Part shown: in pieces, positions 54,620 through 63,990 of the stretch | Position numbering within the stretch: position 1 is the stretch's first letter | Layout: every line of letters begins with the position of its first letter | Assembly (NCBI RefSeq): GCF_000496835.1 | Contig: NZ_KI543236.1 | Span: 1,303,296 to 1,367,295 of the forward strand | Source of the DNA: Thalassobacillus devorans MSP14 | GTDB taxonomy: Bacteria > Bacillota > Bacilli > Bacillales > Halobacillaceae | DNA: 64,000 nucleotides | Direction of reading: 5' to 3' | Program-made: the position numbers and the translations under genes | Notes under the pieces: generated by a model | The model's database searches: none | Seen by the model: only the letters and a program-made list of their open reading frames with translations | Told to the model about the DNA's origin: nothing

Positions 54620-55594
54620 TTAAGACTTTCTTTTCCCAATATATTTTGCAATCCCGCGTAAAGTCTGCTTCGCACGTCCTGGGGGAAGTACCTCCAGTGC
54701 CTGATAGGCTTTTTGTAAATATCGGTCACTGACTTCTAATGACCGGTCAATCGCATCACTCGCTTTGATTTTACCGATGACACGTGCCAGCTCTTCAGCT
54801 GTCAGGGTCTCTGTATCCCCCTGGAACAATTCATAGAGTTCAGCAGCAATGGCGTTATCTTCCATGGCATATAGGACCGGTAATGTAATGTTCCCCTGCA
54901 ATAGATCACTTCCGGCCGGCTTACCTAATTCTTCCTCTGAAGCAGTAAAATCCAGCACATCATCAATGATCTGATAAGACATTCCTACAAAATAACCGTA
55001 TCGGTATAATGCCCTTTCATACTCACGCGGAGCCTGGGATGCAATTGCACCGAGCTGACAACTGGCAGCAATCAAAAGAGCTGTTTTCCGCTTGATTCTC
55101 AACAGATAATCACGTAAGTTCTGTTCTAACCGATATTTATCCTTAACCTGCTCTATTTCTCCGAGACATAATTCTACCATCGTCTTCGCGAGTACTTGAT
55201 GTGCTCTCGGATCTTCGAGAGTAGATAGTGATTCCAACGATCTTGCAAATATGTAATCGCCTGTATACATAGCAATACGGTTATCCCATTTCGCCTTTAT
55301 TGTCGGCTGACCTCTTCTAAGCTCAGCATTATCGACGACATCATCGTGTACCAGTGAGGCCATATGAATCAACTCCAGCGATACAGCTACTGCTTCCATA
55401 CGGTCAAGTTGATAGTTTCCAAACTTTCCCCCCAATAAAACAAAAACAGGACGGATCCGTTTCCCTCCTGCAGCTAATAATTGGGTGGATGCTTCACGTA
55501 AAACGGGATGCTGTGCTTGTATCGTATTATTGATAGAATCTTCTATTTTGGCTAAATCCTGTTTTAAAAAAGAATAGATCATAGCTAACTTCAT
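54620..55594 (-). CDS. hepT: Heptaprenyl diphosphate synthase component II
   Basis: A 324-residue trans-prenyltransferase, the catalytic half of the HepS-HepT pair making the C35 side chain of menaquinone-7. The two Asp-rich motifs are LVHDDVVDNAELRRG and YQIIDDVLDF. I chose the ATG at 55594, preceded by AAGGG eight bases away; a GTG three codons upstream is possible. Last of hepS-menG-hepT. Confidence 0.94.
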   Translation of the reverse strand: MKLAMIYSFLKQDLAKIEDSINNTIQAQHPVLREASTQLLAAGGKRIRPVFVLLGGKFGNYQLDRMEAVAVSLELIHMASLVHDDVVDNAELRRGQPTIKAKWDNRIAMYTGDYIFARSLESLSTLEDPRAHQVLAKTMVELCLGEIEQVKDKYRLEQNLRDYLLRIKRKTALLIAASCQLGAIASQAPREYERALYRYGYFVGMSYQIIDDVLDFTASEEELGKPAGSDLLQGNITLPVLYAMEDNAIAAELYELFQGDTETLTAEELARVIGKIKASDAIDRSLEVSDRYLQKAYQALEVLPPGRAKQTLRGIAKYIGKRKS

Positions 55595-55610
55595 GGTGGC
55601 CACCCTTATG

Positions 55611-56318
55611 TTATGATAATTTCTCTCCCATATGCATCGCAGCTACCCCGCCGGTATATGACTTCACCTTGACATTGTGTAAACCAGCTTTCTCAAACAT
55701 CTGCTTCAGTTCATCTTTACCCGGAAAGTCCTTCGCGGATTCATGCAGCCAGCTATATTCCCGATAGCTTTTCGCAAATAATTTTCCGAATGCAGGCATG
55801 ATATATTTGAAATAAGTATAATAAGCCTGCCTGAACCCCGGCATAGTGGGCTGGGATGTTTCAAGGCAGATGACTTTGCCGCCAGGCTTTACTACTCTGG
55901 TCATCTCTTTTAATACCTGGAGATAGTCTGGTACATTTCTCAAACCGAAACCGATCGTTACAAAATCAAAACTGTTATCTTCAAATGGGAGATCCATCGC
56001 ATTACCATGTTCTAATTCCATTTGACTCAAACCAGAGGATAGTTTCTTTTGGATACCTACCGATAGCATGTTATGACTGAAGTCGAGACCTATGACTTTG
56101 CCATCCCGGCCTACTTCCTTCGCTAACGCAACTGTCCAGTCACCCGTGCCGCAGCAAACATCCAGTGCCTGATCCCCGTGCTTTACATCCATCCTATTCA
56201 TGACGTCTTTGCGCCAGGCTTTATGCCGTTGAAAAGAAATAACGGAATTCATTACATCATATCGCTGATAGATTTTTTCAAATACATGATGCACGCGTTC
56301 TTCCTTCGTCTGTTGCAT
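55611..56318 (-). CDS. menG: Demethylmenaquinone methyltransferase
   Basis: A 235-residue UbiE-type methyltransferase catalysing the last step of menaquinone synthesis. [15 protein letters not shown] binds [13 protein letters not shown] and [11 protein letters not shown] are family signatures. It sits between hepS (3 bases) and hepT (16 bases). Confidence 0.95.
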   Translation of the reverse strand: MQQTKEERVHHVFEKIYQRYDVMNSVISFQRHKAWRKDVMNRMDVKHGDQALDVCCGTGDWTVALAKEVGRDGKVIGLDFSHNMLSVGIQKKLSSGLSQMELEHGNAMDLPFEDNSFDFVTIGFGLRNVPDYLQVLKEMTRVVKPGGKVICLETSQPTMPGFRQAYYTYFKYIMPAFGKLFAKSYREYSWLHESAKDFPGKDELKQMFEKAGLHNVKVKSYTGGVAAMHMGEKLS

Positions 56319-56320
56319 CT

Positions 56321-57112
56321 TTATCCCTCTTCTGCAAATTGTTTCTTATATTGGTGATCACTCAGGGTCGTATGGACGTACGATTTCAACTGATTGAAAT
56401 GTAAGGGCAGCTGAGAAATCGTCAATTCCAGACGGTTGATATTTTTTTGAATCATATTCTCCACTATGGTCATGATCTGGGCATAGTTCGTGTTAGTGGT
56501 CGGACTTTTTAACAGCAAATCAAATAACGGAGAGAAACCATTCTGCTGGATGTTTTTCTTTTCATCTAATAATTTTTTAGTCAGCAGCCATTCACCCGCA
56601 ACATCATTGATGCTTGCCCGCTGCACATACGAAGCTACCCGCTGAATCAGCAATGATTCTATATCTCTAAGGCCATTCATGAATTCCTGAAAAGAATCCA
56701 CATCTTTATAATACAGCTCCATTTTTTGTTCATTGATATCTTTGATGGCTGAAGCTAATGTATGAATCATCGGTATATCATCTAATTGAGATAGCAGGTA
56801 ATAATACATCCCACTGTAATAATCCCCTGCCAACACAGTCAATTGGCGGTTCCGTACTGTTTCCTGTTCTTCATCTTCGTCTGTCAACGTGACTAGGTCA
56901 TGGGTATCAAGAGCTACTTGAACAAGCATGGTCGTGATGATATATTGTTCTTTTTTCACATCCGGCAAATTGGTATCATCCATGATAGACGTCAGCAGTA
57001 CCAACTTGTCTTCATCAATGACAGGTCCTGGTATGAATTTGGTTAAAAAAGGATGGCGAACTTTAGCGATTATTTTTTGTTTTAATGTCTGCAGTTCAAG
57101 TTCTTTACTCAC
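56321..57112 (-). CDS. hepS: Heptaprenyl diphosphate synthase component I
   Basis: A 263-residue all-helical non-catalytic partner of HepT that sets chain length. [20 protein letters not shown] and [17 protein letters not shown] match the HEPPP synthase subunit 1 family. I chose GTG at 57112, after CAGGTGAT; an upstream ATG at 57154 would start almost at the predicted transcription start. Somewhat longer than the B. subtilis protein (251). Confidence 0.9.
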   Translation of the reverse strand: MSKELELQTLKQKIIAKVRHPFLTKFIPGPVIDEDKLVLLTSIMDDTNLPDVKKEQYIITTMLVQVALDTHDLVTLTDEDEEQETVRNRQLTVLAGDYYSGMYYYLLSQLDDIPMIHTLASAIKDINEQKMELYYKDVDSFQEFMNGLRDIESLLIQRVASYVQRASINDVAGEWLLTKKLLDEKKNIQQNGFSPLFDLLLKSPTTNTNYAQIMTIVENMIQKNINRLELTISQLPLHFNQLKSYVHTTLSDHQYKKQFAEEG

Positions 57113-57156
57113 CTGGATCACCTGAGTCCTTTCTGAAAGACGTTTACAACACATGT

Positions 57157-57162
57157 ATTATA
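57157..57162 (-). promoter_or_regulatory. Extended -10 promoter of hepS-menG-hepT
   Basis: On the minus strand TATGCTATAAT gives a perfect TATAAT with a TG extension; the -35 is poor. It lies 45 bases upstream of the chosen hepS start. Confidence 0.5.
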
Positions 57163-57216
57163 GCATAACTTTGTCAGGATTGCCTGTGTTATGTACGAAC
57201 GACAGGAAACACTGAT

Positions 57217-57447
57217 TTACTCCGTTTCGTTCGTCACTTCTCCATGACTGGTCTGTATTAAGGCTTTCCCTCTTATTTTCACCGCAGAGGTATGTTCCGT
57301 AAACTGGGCAATCATCACTTCATCCTTGTCCAGCTTTTCTGAATGATGGAAACGGGTATCAGTCCCTCTTGTCAAACCGATCACATTCACGCCGTCTTCC
57401 AATGCTTTGATGACAAAAAAATCATTGCCTTTCAAATCCATATTCAT
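57217..57447 (-). CDS. mtrB: Trp RNA-binding attenuation protein TRAP
   Basis: A 76-residue protein that forms 11-mers, binds tryptophan and attenuates trp gene expression through (G/U)AG repeats. [19 protein letters not shown] and [21 protein letters not shown] are nearly identical to B. subtilis TRAP, including the RNA-contacting Lys/Arg residues. GGGGGAG precedes the ATG; a second ATG two codons later has better spacing. In B. subtilis it follows mtrA (folE); here that gene is missing and mtrB has its own promoter. Confidence 0.96.
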   Translation of the reverse strand: MNMDLKGNDFFVIKALEDGVNVIGLTRGTDTRFHHSEKLDKDEVMIAQFTEHTSAVKIRGKALIQTSHGEVTNETE

Positions 57448-57471
57448 CCACTCCCCCTATTCTGTAAATTT

Positions 57472-57500
57472 AATATCGCTTACAATCCAAGGAATGTCAA
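57472..57500 (-). promoter_or_regulatory. mtrB promoter
   Basis: On the minus strand TTGACA, 17 bases, GATATT: a consensus -35 and a moderate -10, 25 bases before the mtrB start. Confidence 0.55.
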
Positions 57501-57698
57501 ATCATCCCGTTTTGTCATAAACACTACTATTTTGAGTCTTTTAAGTGCAGTTCATACGAGGCCAAGTGTATAAACGCTTTTTAGTGATTTACCCTGATGC
57601 TTCTCGTCATAGAAAGCATGCGACTTCTGTGACCCTGGCAGGGTAGCCACAGCCAGTCCACCAATACCTGTGCACTTTTAAAACCATTCTTATACCAT

Positions 57699-57727
57699 GA
57701 AAAAAGGGTGCACATATGGCACCCTTT
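57699..57727 (-). terminator. hbs terminator
   Basis: AAGGGTGCCATATGTGCACCCTT forms a 9-bp stem followed by TTTTTTC on the minus strand, 23 bases past the hbs stop. Confidence 0.9.
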
Positions 57728-57749
57728 CCCACTTGCCCTATGTAGGAGA

Positions 57750-58022
57750 TTACTTAACAGCATCCTTAAGGGCTTTACCTGGTTTAAATGCTGGGACTTT
57801 GCTGGCAGAAATTTCAATTTCTTCACCAGTTTGCGGGTTACGGCCTTTACGGGCAGCACGCTCGCGTACTTCAAAGTTCCCGAAACCAATCAATTGTACT
57901 TTGTCACCATCTTTAAGTGAATCCATGATTGATTCAAATACGGAATCAACTGCTTTTGTAGCATCCTTTTTAGAAAGATCAGCTTTTTCAGAAACAGTGT
58001 TGATTAGATCTGTCTTGTTCAT
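57750..58022 (-). CDS. hbs: HU-family DNA-binding protein HBsu
   Basis: A 90-residue histone-like protein. [20 protein letters not shown] and the [20 protein letters not shown] arm are diagnostic. It compacts the nucleoid and has roles in recombination and SRP RNA binding. I chose the ATG at 58022, seven bases after AGAGGAGGTGA; the longer frame contains the ribosome-binding site. Length is nearly that of B. subtilis HBsu (92). Confidence 0.97.
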   Translation of the reverse strand: MNKTDLINTVSEKADLSKKDATKAVDSVFESIMDSLKDGDKVQLIGFGNFEVRERAARKGRNPQTGEEIEISASKVPAFKPGKALKDAVK

Positions 58023-58132
58023 GATATTCACCTCCTCTCGGGCGGATAATCCATTCACAAAGCTTTCCAATTCAGGAGCCCTGGAACATTTAATTTGAAC
58101 AAGCTGTCATCATTGATTTGATGACATGCCTT

Positions 58133-58161
58133 ATATTAAACGAGATTTCAGTGAAATTCAA
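58133..58161 (-). promoter_or_regulatory. hbs promoter
   Basis: On the minus strand TTGAAT, 17 bases, TAATAT. The transcript would have a leader of about 100 bases with a TCATC/GATGA hairpin. The 380-base gap up to 58401 holds otherwise only a small hairpin (GGTACGCTTCATGTACC) and no gene. Confidence 0.6.
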
Positions 58162-58376
58162 TAGAGAAGTGCACTAAAACCGCTTAATACCGCAATTTCT
58201 ATCGGTTCTCAACCGTTACGGTACATGAAGCGTACCATATTCAAAATCAGGATGCAAGAAACGCGCAACCATTGGTATGACAAGGTTTATGCGGTTTTTA
58301 ATAAAGGCTCTCTACGGTATTACGACATATCGCTTCCTTTCTCCTGCAAAAACGAAAAAAATATTTTTAAACACAT

Positions 58377-58402
58377 AAAAAAACGGCCCTTTCAAGAGCC
58401 GT
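58377..58402 (-). terminator. spoIVA terminator
   Basis: AACGGCTCTTGAAAGGGCCGTT, then TTTTTT on the minus strand. The hairpin begins at the spoIVA stop codon. Confidence 0.9.
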
Positions 58403-59880
58403 TATAGTATGATTGCTATCATTCCACCTGAACCTTCGTTGATGATTCTCTCCAATGTTTCTTTTAATTTGTATCTTGCATTTTCCGGCATCAATGATAA
58501 TTTCGCCTGAATTCCTTCTCGCACGATCGAACTGAGTGACCGTCCGAAAATGTCGGAGTTCCAAATCGACAATGGATCTTCTTCAAAGTCCTGCATCAAG
58601 TACCTGACCAGTTCTTCACTTTGTTTCTCAGTACCGATAATCGGAGAAAACTCAGAGTGGACATCGACTTTCACCATATGGATAGATGGCGCGACAGCCT
58701 TCAGTCTAACACCGAATCTCGAACCCTGGCGGATGATTTCAGGTTCTTCGAGTGCCATATCATGTAAGGTAGGGGCCGCAATACCGTATCCGGTCTGCTT
58801 CACCATATTCAGCGCTTCAGCTACTTGGTCATACTCTCTCTTTGCGTGAGAAAAATCCTGCATGATTTGCAGCAAATGATCCTTACCCCGAATGTCTTCA
58901 CCTACAATCTCTTTTAATACTACATCATATAATTGATCAGGTGCCTGTAAGTCAATTTCAGCAACGCCTTCACCCAGCTCCATACCTGATAAATTCGCTT
59001 TCGAAATATATTCATAGTCATCGAAATTACCGACAACACGGCTGACATCACGGAGACGTTTAATATCTTGAACGGTTTCTTCAATCGCTGATTGGAAATT
59101 ATTCCTGAGCCAATGCCCTTCTTCCAAAACCATTACCCAGCTTGGGAGATTGACATTCACTTCAAGCACAGGGAATTCGTAAAGTGCTTCCCTGAGGACA
59201 CTATTGACATCCTCTTCACGCATTCCTTCCACTGACAAAGCAAGTACTGGAATATCATATTTCTCACTGAGTTGATCGCGGAGGATTTCTGTATCCTTAT
59301 GGTAAGGCTGAACTGAGTTGACAATCATAATAAACGGTTTTCCGACTTCTTTCATTTCCTCGACAATGCGCTCTTCCGCTTCTACATAGTCACTACGTTC
59401 AATTTCACCGATCGTTCCATCGGTGGTAACCACTACACCGATTGTGGAATGATCCTGAATGACTTTTCGCGTTCCGATTTCCGCTGCTTCATGGAAAGGG
59501 ATAGCCTCTTCATACCACGGAGTATTGATCATACGAGGTCCATTTTCATCCTCATACCCCACCGCTCCACTCACTGCATACCCGACACAATCAACCAGCC
59601 TGACATTGACATCTAATCCTTCTTCTACCTCTACTGATACTGCCTGGTTAGGTACAAACTTAGGTTCTGTCGTCATGATGGTTTTTCCAGCTGCACTTTG
59701 TGGGAGTTCATCCATTGCCCGCTCCCGATCTGCTTCGTTAGCCATTTGCGGGAGAACCACCAATTCCATGAATTTCTTGATGAAGGTTGATTTACCTGTA
59801 CGGACCGCCCCGACAACACCCAGATAAATATCTCCATTCGTCCGTTTGGAAATATCTTTGAAAATATCGACTTTTTCCAA
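58402..59880 (-). CDS. spoIVA: Stage IV sporulation protein A (spore coat morphogenetic ATPase)
   Basis: A 492-residue protein forming the basement layer of the spore coat; it binds ATP and polymerises on the forespore through SpoVM. Walker A is GVVGAVRTGKST with Lys30; the sensor region TIGVVVTTDGTIGEI and C-terminal NARYKLKETLERIINEGSGG are strongly conserved. I chose TTG at 59880, after GGAGGGG, giving LEKVDIFKDI and exactly the B. subtilis length. A sigma-E-like promoter lies 58 bases upstream. Confidence 0.97.
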   Translation of the reverse strand: MEKVDIFKDISKRTNGDIYLGVVGAVRTGKSTFIKKFMELVVLPQMANEADRERAMDELPQSAAGKTIMTTEPKFVPNQAVSVEVEEGLDVNVRLVDCVGYAVSGAVGYEDENGPRMINTPWYEEAIPFHEAAEIGTRKVIQDHSTIGVVVTTDGTIGEIERSDYVEAEERIVEEMKEVGKPFIMIVNSVQPYHKDTEILRDQLSEKYDIPVLALSVEGMREEDVNSVLREALYEFPVLEVNVNLPSWVMVLEEGHWLRNNFQSAIEETVQDIKRLRDVSRVVGNFDDYEYISKANLSGMELGEGVAEIDLQAPDQLYDVVLKEIVGEDIRGKDHLLQIMQDFSHAKREYDQVAEALNMVKQTGYGIAAPTLHDMALEEPEIIRQGSRFGVRLKAVAPSIHMVKVDVHSEFSPIIGTEKQSEELVRYLMQDFEEDPLSIWNSDIFGRSLSSIVREGIQAKLSLMPENARYKLKETLERIINEGSGGMIAIIL

Positions 59881-59937
59881 AAGATCCCCTCCTGATCTGC
59901 CTCGACTCATAAAACTTATACGAGCTATGACATTATG

Positions 59938-59968
59938 ATTCTATGTCGTTGTCCTAATAGAATATGAC
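59938..59968 (-). promoter_or_regulatory. Probable sigma-E promoter of spoIVA
   Basis: On the minus strand GTCATATT, 15 bases, CATAGAAT. Both boxes fit the mother-cell sigma-E consensus, as expected for spoIVA. Confidence 0.7.
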
Positions 59969-59997
59969 TGATTTTTTGCGTTTTTACATTGAGAGAC

Positions 59998-60048
59998 AAA
60001 AAAAGCATAAGAAACTGGCGATATGGTTCCTTCCAGTCTCTTATGCTT
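59998..60048 (-). terminator. yphF terminator
   Basis: AAGCATAAGAGACTGG and CCAGTTTCTTATGCTT arms form a long, nearly perfect stem followed by TTTTTTT on the minus strand. Confidence 0.9.
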
Positions 60049-60066
60049 ATGAAATGATCGTTTCCT

Positions 60067-60786
60067 CTATGCCTCCGACATGAAAATAGGCTCCCCGTCC
60101 TCTATGGTGTATGCCGGAGAATAAACGGGGACAAATGGAGAATGATTCACCAAAAGATAGCGAATATCATCCCCTTTTTTATAGGAATGCTCCTTGTTCT
60201 TTAAAAAGTTGTACAGGTCTTTCCGGTAATCAATCAGAAGATCACCGTTACCTTTGATATATACCGGCAATGGCTCGTGGCTATAAGGACTCGTAACCGT
60301 CATTGGGGCATCTAAACCGAGTTTCTTATAATCCAAATCATATATACCTTGAGCCACTTGGGATTTATATGGAAGATACTGGTTGTTTTGCTGATAACGA
60401 TTGATATCATAACGCAAAGAACGGAGCTGTTCCGTCATACGCAAATCTATCAATTTAACCGTCGGATCATCCTCAGGGTGTATTAATACATACTGGTATA
60501 CTCCCCCGTTTTCGAAAGCATTTCCCGGTATTTCTGAAATAAGGCGTTTTTCTTTCAGCTTCTTAAAATCAATCACATACTTTTGAAAAATGGGAGTGTC
60601 TTCACCTTTTGTTTTAATCGGCAGTAAACCATTTTCCTGCTCACGATAGCTGTCTATTGCCCGTTGTACATTTTCCAGTTGTACCTCGCTCGGTATACTA
60701 TTTTTTGATAAGCGGTTCTCAGGATAAAGACATCCTGTAAGCAGCAGTAATATGAACAATCCAGCCAAAAATATTTTGAGCTTCAC
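60067..60786 (-). CDS. yphF: YphF-family lipoprotein
   Basis: A 239-residue exported protein. A lipoprotein signal ends in LLTGC (Cys at about 19), followed by an external domain with NVQRAIDSYREQENGLLPI and later LGLDAPMTVTSPYSHEPL. The start is GTG after GGAGGG. Length and position between yphE and spoIVA match B. subtilis YphF. Function unknown. Confidence 0.82.
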   Translation of the reverse strand: MKLKIFLAGLFILLLLTGCLYPENRLSKNSIPSEVQLENVQRAIDSYREQENGLLPIKTKGEDTPIFQKYVIDFKKLKEKRLISEIPGNAFENGGVYQYVLIHPEDDPTVKLIDLRMTEQLRSLRYDINRYQQNNQYLPYKSQVAQGIYDLDYKKLGLDAPMTVTSPYSHEPLPVYIKGNGDLLIDYRKDLYNFLKNKEHSYKKGDDIRYLLVNHSPFVPVYSPAYTIEDGEPIFMSEA

Positions 60787-60809
60787 TTTTTACCCTCCCT
60801 TGCCAGACA

Positions 60810-61007
60810 TCATCCGGTGGGTCCACTGAAAACAATGTAAAATATTATAAGACCTGCCAGGATCATGAATATGTATGCAAATGCCGCGACAATTCCTGCT
60901 AAGATTCCCTTAAGCTTATAACGGCTCAACATGATAAGACCGATTGCGAGAAACATGAAAATGATACCAGCAAAGGATATATACATATTCAACATAGACA
61001 ATGACAT
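60810..61007 (-). CDS. yphE: YphE-family small membrane protein (DUF2768)
   Basis: A 65-residue protein with two membrane helices (about residues 8-28 and 36-60) and KLKG in the loop. It fits DUF2768/YphE by size and place; function unknown. The start has GGGGGAAA. It is 23 bases ahead of yphF. The 283 bases upstream, to 61290, show no gene, promoter or hairpin I could support. Confidence 0.8.
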   Translation of the reverse strand: MSLSMLNMYISFAGIIFMFLAIGLIMLSRYKLKGILAGIVAAFAYIFMILAGLIIFYIVFSGPTG

Positions 61008-61290
61008 GCTATTTCCCCCTATTGATACTCTGTTATTTACCTCAGGTATTATATCATAATGCTTGTCCGAATCCAGTAAATTCGCATAAGAAAGGAGACT
61101 GTATCAAAGTGATGATGTGAATTTCTCTTTCTATACCGGTTTTGTTAATAGACCAGTTCATTCTCATCATATACCTTGTTACAGCCCCGCGACTAAATAA
61201 TCCCCAATGGCAGCTCAAATAGAATGGTTGCTGCGAGTTATCTTATGCAGTTGATGGTATGCCCGTATCCTCACGCGCCCAACCACAGTT

Positions 61291-61551
61291 TCATTTTTTA
61301 AATAATTGATTCAGACTGTTCATATCAAGCGGCATATTTTGATTAATGATCGCCTTCACGATTTTATCCTCTTTCTCTTTCGAAACAGGTTTATTAGCCA
61401 TCCTGGATAATTGTCTGACTAGATTCCGAATCGTCTTTTCATCTGACAAGTCTGCACTTTTGACAGAATCTGCTACTTTAAATATTTCATCGGGCGATAC
61501 ATTCGATTTCTTTTGAATTTGATCGAATAGATTTCTCTGAAAATCACTCAC
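61291..61551 (-). CDS. spoVIF: Stage VI sporulation protein F
   Basis: An 86-residue protein: NLFDQIQKKSNVSPDEIFKV, then NLVRQLSRMANKPVSKEKED and LDMNSLNQLFKK. This order matches SpoVIF (YjcC), a late mother-cell factor needed for full spore-coat assembly and resistance. I chose GTG at 61551, preceded by GAGGG. It lies 79 bases after gpsA on the same strand. Confidence 0.83.
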   Translation of the reverse strand: MSDFQRNLFDQIQKKSNVSPDEIFKVADSVKSADLSDEKTIRNLVRQLSRMANKPVSKEKEDKIVKAIINQNMPLDMNSLNQLFKK

Positions 61552-61629
61552 TAAGTGTCCCTCCTCGTGCATAACATTCAACATATCATATGCACAAAAG
61601 GTAGGATTGTGAGGCATTACAAAAAAGGA

Positions 61630-62664
61630 TTATGATCGTTCGCCCAGTATATTACTTAACTCTTCCATTTCATGACGGCGTCCTCTTGTCATCAACTGAT
61701 CGACAACATCTTTAGGTTTTTCTCCTTCGAATAAGATTCTATAGAGTCCATTGGTAATTGGCATCTCCACCGATTGCTCTTTGGAAAACTGATAGGCTGC
61801 TTTTGTGGTTCTGACTCCTTCCACCACCATTCCCATCTTATCCAATACTTCGTCCAGGTCGTTTCCTTTCCCTAACAGGTTTCCGGCACGCCAGTTTCTG
61901 CTGTGATGACTGGTACAGGTTACAATCAGATCTCCTACTCCTGATAACCCCGCGAACGTCAAAGGGTTAGCACCCATTGATGTGCCAAGTCTCGTAATTT
62001 CCGCCAATCCCCGGGTGATTAAGGCGGCTTTAGCATTGTCGCCATAACCAAGCCCATCAGAAATACCCGCACCAAGAGCGATAATATTTTTAAGTGCCCC
62101 GCCTAATTCCACACCGACAAGATCCGGCGAGGTATACACGCGAAATTTTTCATTGATGAACAAGTCCTGGACAAGCTCTGCCTGTTTCAAATTTTCAGAG
62201 GAGACGGTAACCGTTGTCGGTTGACGCAAACTTACTTCCTCAGCATGACTCGGACCGGAGAGGACTACAATCGCATTATACAACTCTCCTGGAAGTTCTT
62301 CTGCAATCACTTCCGAAACACGTTTATAAGTAGAAGGTTCAATCCCTTTGGATGCATGAGTGATTGTCACAGGATGATCGATTACTTGTTTCAGTTCCTG
62401 ACAAACTTCACGCATCGCCTTGGTCGGCACCACCAGAATTATATGGGAAACGTCTTTTACTGCTTCTTTCAGGTTATGAAAAGCTGTTATGGATTCTGGA
62501 AGCGTAATCCCCTCGAGATACTTTTCATTCGTATGTGTATTATTTATTTCTTCTGCCTGCTTCTGCCGGTGAGTCCATAATCTAACATCATGATCATTAT
62601 CAGCGAGCACAAGTGCTAAAGCGGTCCCCCAGCTACCTGCTCCTATGACAGCGATTTTTTCCAT
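61630..62664 (-). CDS. gpsA: Glycerol-3-phosphate dehydrogenase [NAD(P)+]
   Basis: A 344-residue enzyme reducing dihydroxyacetone phosphate to sn-glycerol 3-phosphate for phospholipids. GAGSWGTALALVLADNDHDV binds the nucleotide; GALKNIIALGAGISDGLGYG carries the catalytic Lys; LSGVGDLIVTCTS is typical. The start has AAGGGG. It follows der by 15 bases. Confidence 0.96.
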   Translation of the reverse strand: MEKIAVIGAGSWGTALALVLADNDHDVRLWTHRQKQAEEINNTHTNEKYLEGITLPESITAFHNLKEAVKDVSHIILVVPTKAMREVCQELKQVIDHPVTITHASKGIEPSTYKRVSEVIAEELPGELYNAIVVLSGPSHAEEVSLRQPTTVTVSSENLKQAELVQDLFINEKFRVYTSPDLVGVELGGALKNIIALGAGISDGLGYGDNAKAALITRGLAEITRLGTSMGANPLTFAGLSGVGDLIVTCTSHHSRNWRAGNLLGKGNDLDEVLDKMGMVVEGVRTTKAAYQFSKEQSVEMPITNGLYRILFEGEKPKDVVDQLMTRGRRHEMEELSNILGERS

Positions 62665-62679
62665 TATTTTACCCCTTTC

Positions 62680-63990
62680 TTAATTTCGTTTTCTAGCGAA
62701 TATCTTTATTGGAGTGCCTTCGAAACCAAAAGCTTCCCGGATCCGATTTTCTAAGAAACGCTCATAAGAGAAGTGCATCAATTCTGGTTCATTGACAAAT
62801 ACGACAAAGCTCGGAGGCTTTATCGAGACCTGGGCAGCATAAAACACTTTCAGCCGCTGGCCTTTAACCGTGGGAGCAGGGTTCATTGCCAATGCATCCA
62901 TAATTACTTCATTCAACACATTGGTCTGTACCCTTTTTGCATGATTCTCACTCGCCTTCAGCACTTGAGGAAGCAGCGTATGAATACGTTTCTTTGTTTT
63001 TGCAGATAAAAATACAATTGGAGCGTAATCTAAATATTGAAAATGAGCACGCACCTTTTGTTCGAACTCTTTCATCGTTTTCTCATCTGTTTCTACTGTA
63101 TCCCATTTGTTCACTACGATAATAACCGCTTTTCCTGCTTCATGTGCGTATCCGGCGATCTTTTTATCCTGCTCGATGATTCCTTCCTCAGCATCAATCA
63201 AGGCCAGTACCACATCCGAACGTTCAATCGCTTTCAAAGCCCGCAGGATGCTATATTTCTCTGTTGTTTCATAAATTTTCCCTTTTTTCCTCATTCCAGC
63301 CGTATCGATAATGACAAAGTCCCTGTCTTCTTTTTTAAACGGGGTATCTATCGCATCGCGAGTTGTACCGGCTATATCACTAACTATCACCCGTTCCTGC
63401 CCAAGCAGCGCGTTCACCAGAGAGGATTTACCCACATTCGGTCTTCCAATCAAACTGAAGCGAATCGTTAAATCATCTTCCTCTTCAAAACTTTTCTCAG
63501 GAAAATGACTGACAACCGCATCCAGCATGTCCCCTAATCCTAATCCGTGAGTTCCGGAGATCGGGTACGGTTCACCAAACCCAAGGGAGTAAAACTCATA
63601 TATATTTTCTCTCATTTCAGGGTTGTCTACTTTATTGACAGCAAGCACTACCGGCTTATTTGATTTGTAGAGGATTTTTGCTACTTCGTCATCAGCACCG
63701 GTGATTCCATCCCGGCCATTCACCATGAATATGATGACATCTGCCTCGTCAATAGCTACCTGAGCCTGTTCGCGCATTTGCACAAGCAGAGGCTCATCTC
63801 CTATTTCAATTCCACCTGTATCGATGATATTGAAGGTAGTATTAAGCCATTCCCCTTGTGCATAGATACGATCACGCGTCACCCCGGGGATATCTTCTAC
63901 AATAGAAATTCTTTCACCGACTAACCGGTTGAATATCGTTGATTTACCTACATTCGGTCTGCCTACAATGGCTACGACTGATTTTCTCAT
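62680..63990 (-). CDS. der: Ribosome-assembly GTPase Der (EngA)
   Basis: A 436-residue protein with two tandem GTPase domains and a C-terminal KH-like domain. G1 motifs are GRPNVGKST (10-18) and GRPNVGKSS (about 182-190); DTAG/DTGG, NKVD and NKWD complete them. It is essential for 50S assembly. Length equals B. subtilis EngA (436). The start codon lies ten bases from the window edge, so the upstream region is not visible. Confidence 0.97.
   Translation of the reverse strand: MRKSVVAIVGRPNVGKSTIFNRLVGERISIVEDIPGVTRDRIYAQGEWLNTTFNIIDTGGIEIGDEPLLVQMREQAQVAIDEADVIIFMVNGRDGITGADDEVAKILYKSNKPVVLAVNKVDNPEMRENIYEFYSLGFGEPYPISGTHGLGLGDMLDAVVSHFPEKSFEEEDDLTIRFSLIGRPNVGKSSLVNALLGQERVIVSDIAGTTRDAIDTPFKKEDRDFVIIDTAGMRKKGKIYETTEKYSILRALKAIERSDVVLALIDAEEGIIEQDKKIAGYAHEAGKAVIIVVNKWDTVETDEKTMKEFEQKVRAHFQYLDYAPIVFLSAKTKKRIHTLLPQVLKASENHAKRVQTNVLNEVIMDALAMNPAPTVKGQRLKVFYAAQVSIKPPSFVVFVNEPELMHFSYERFLENRIREAFGFEGTPIKIFARKRN

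Noticed and set aside
62221-62580. 119-codon plus-strand frame
   Set aside because: It is antisense to gpsA with no initiation signal.
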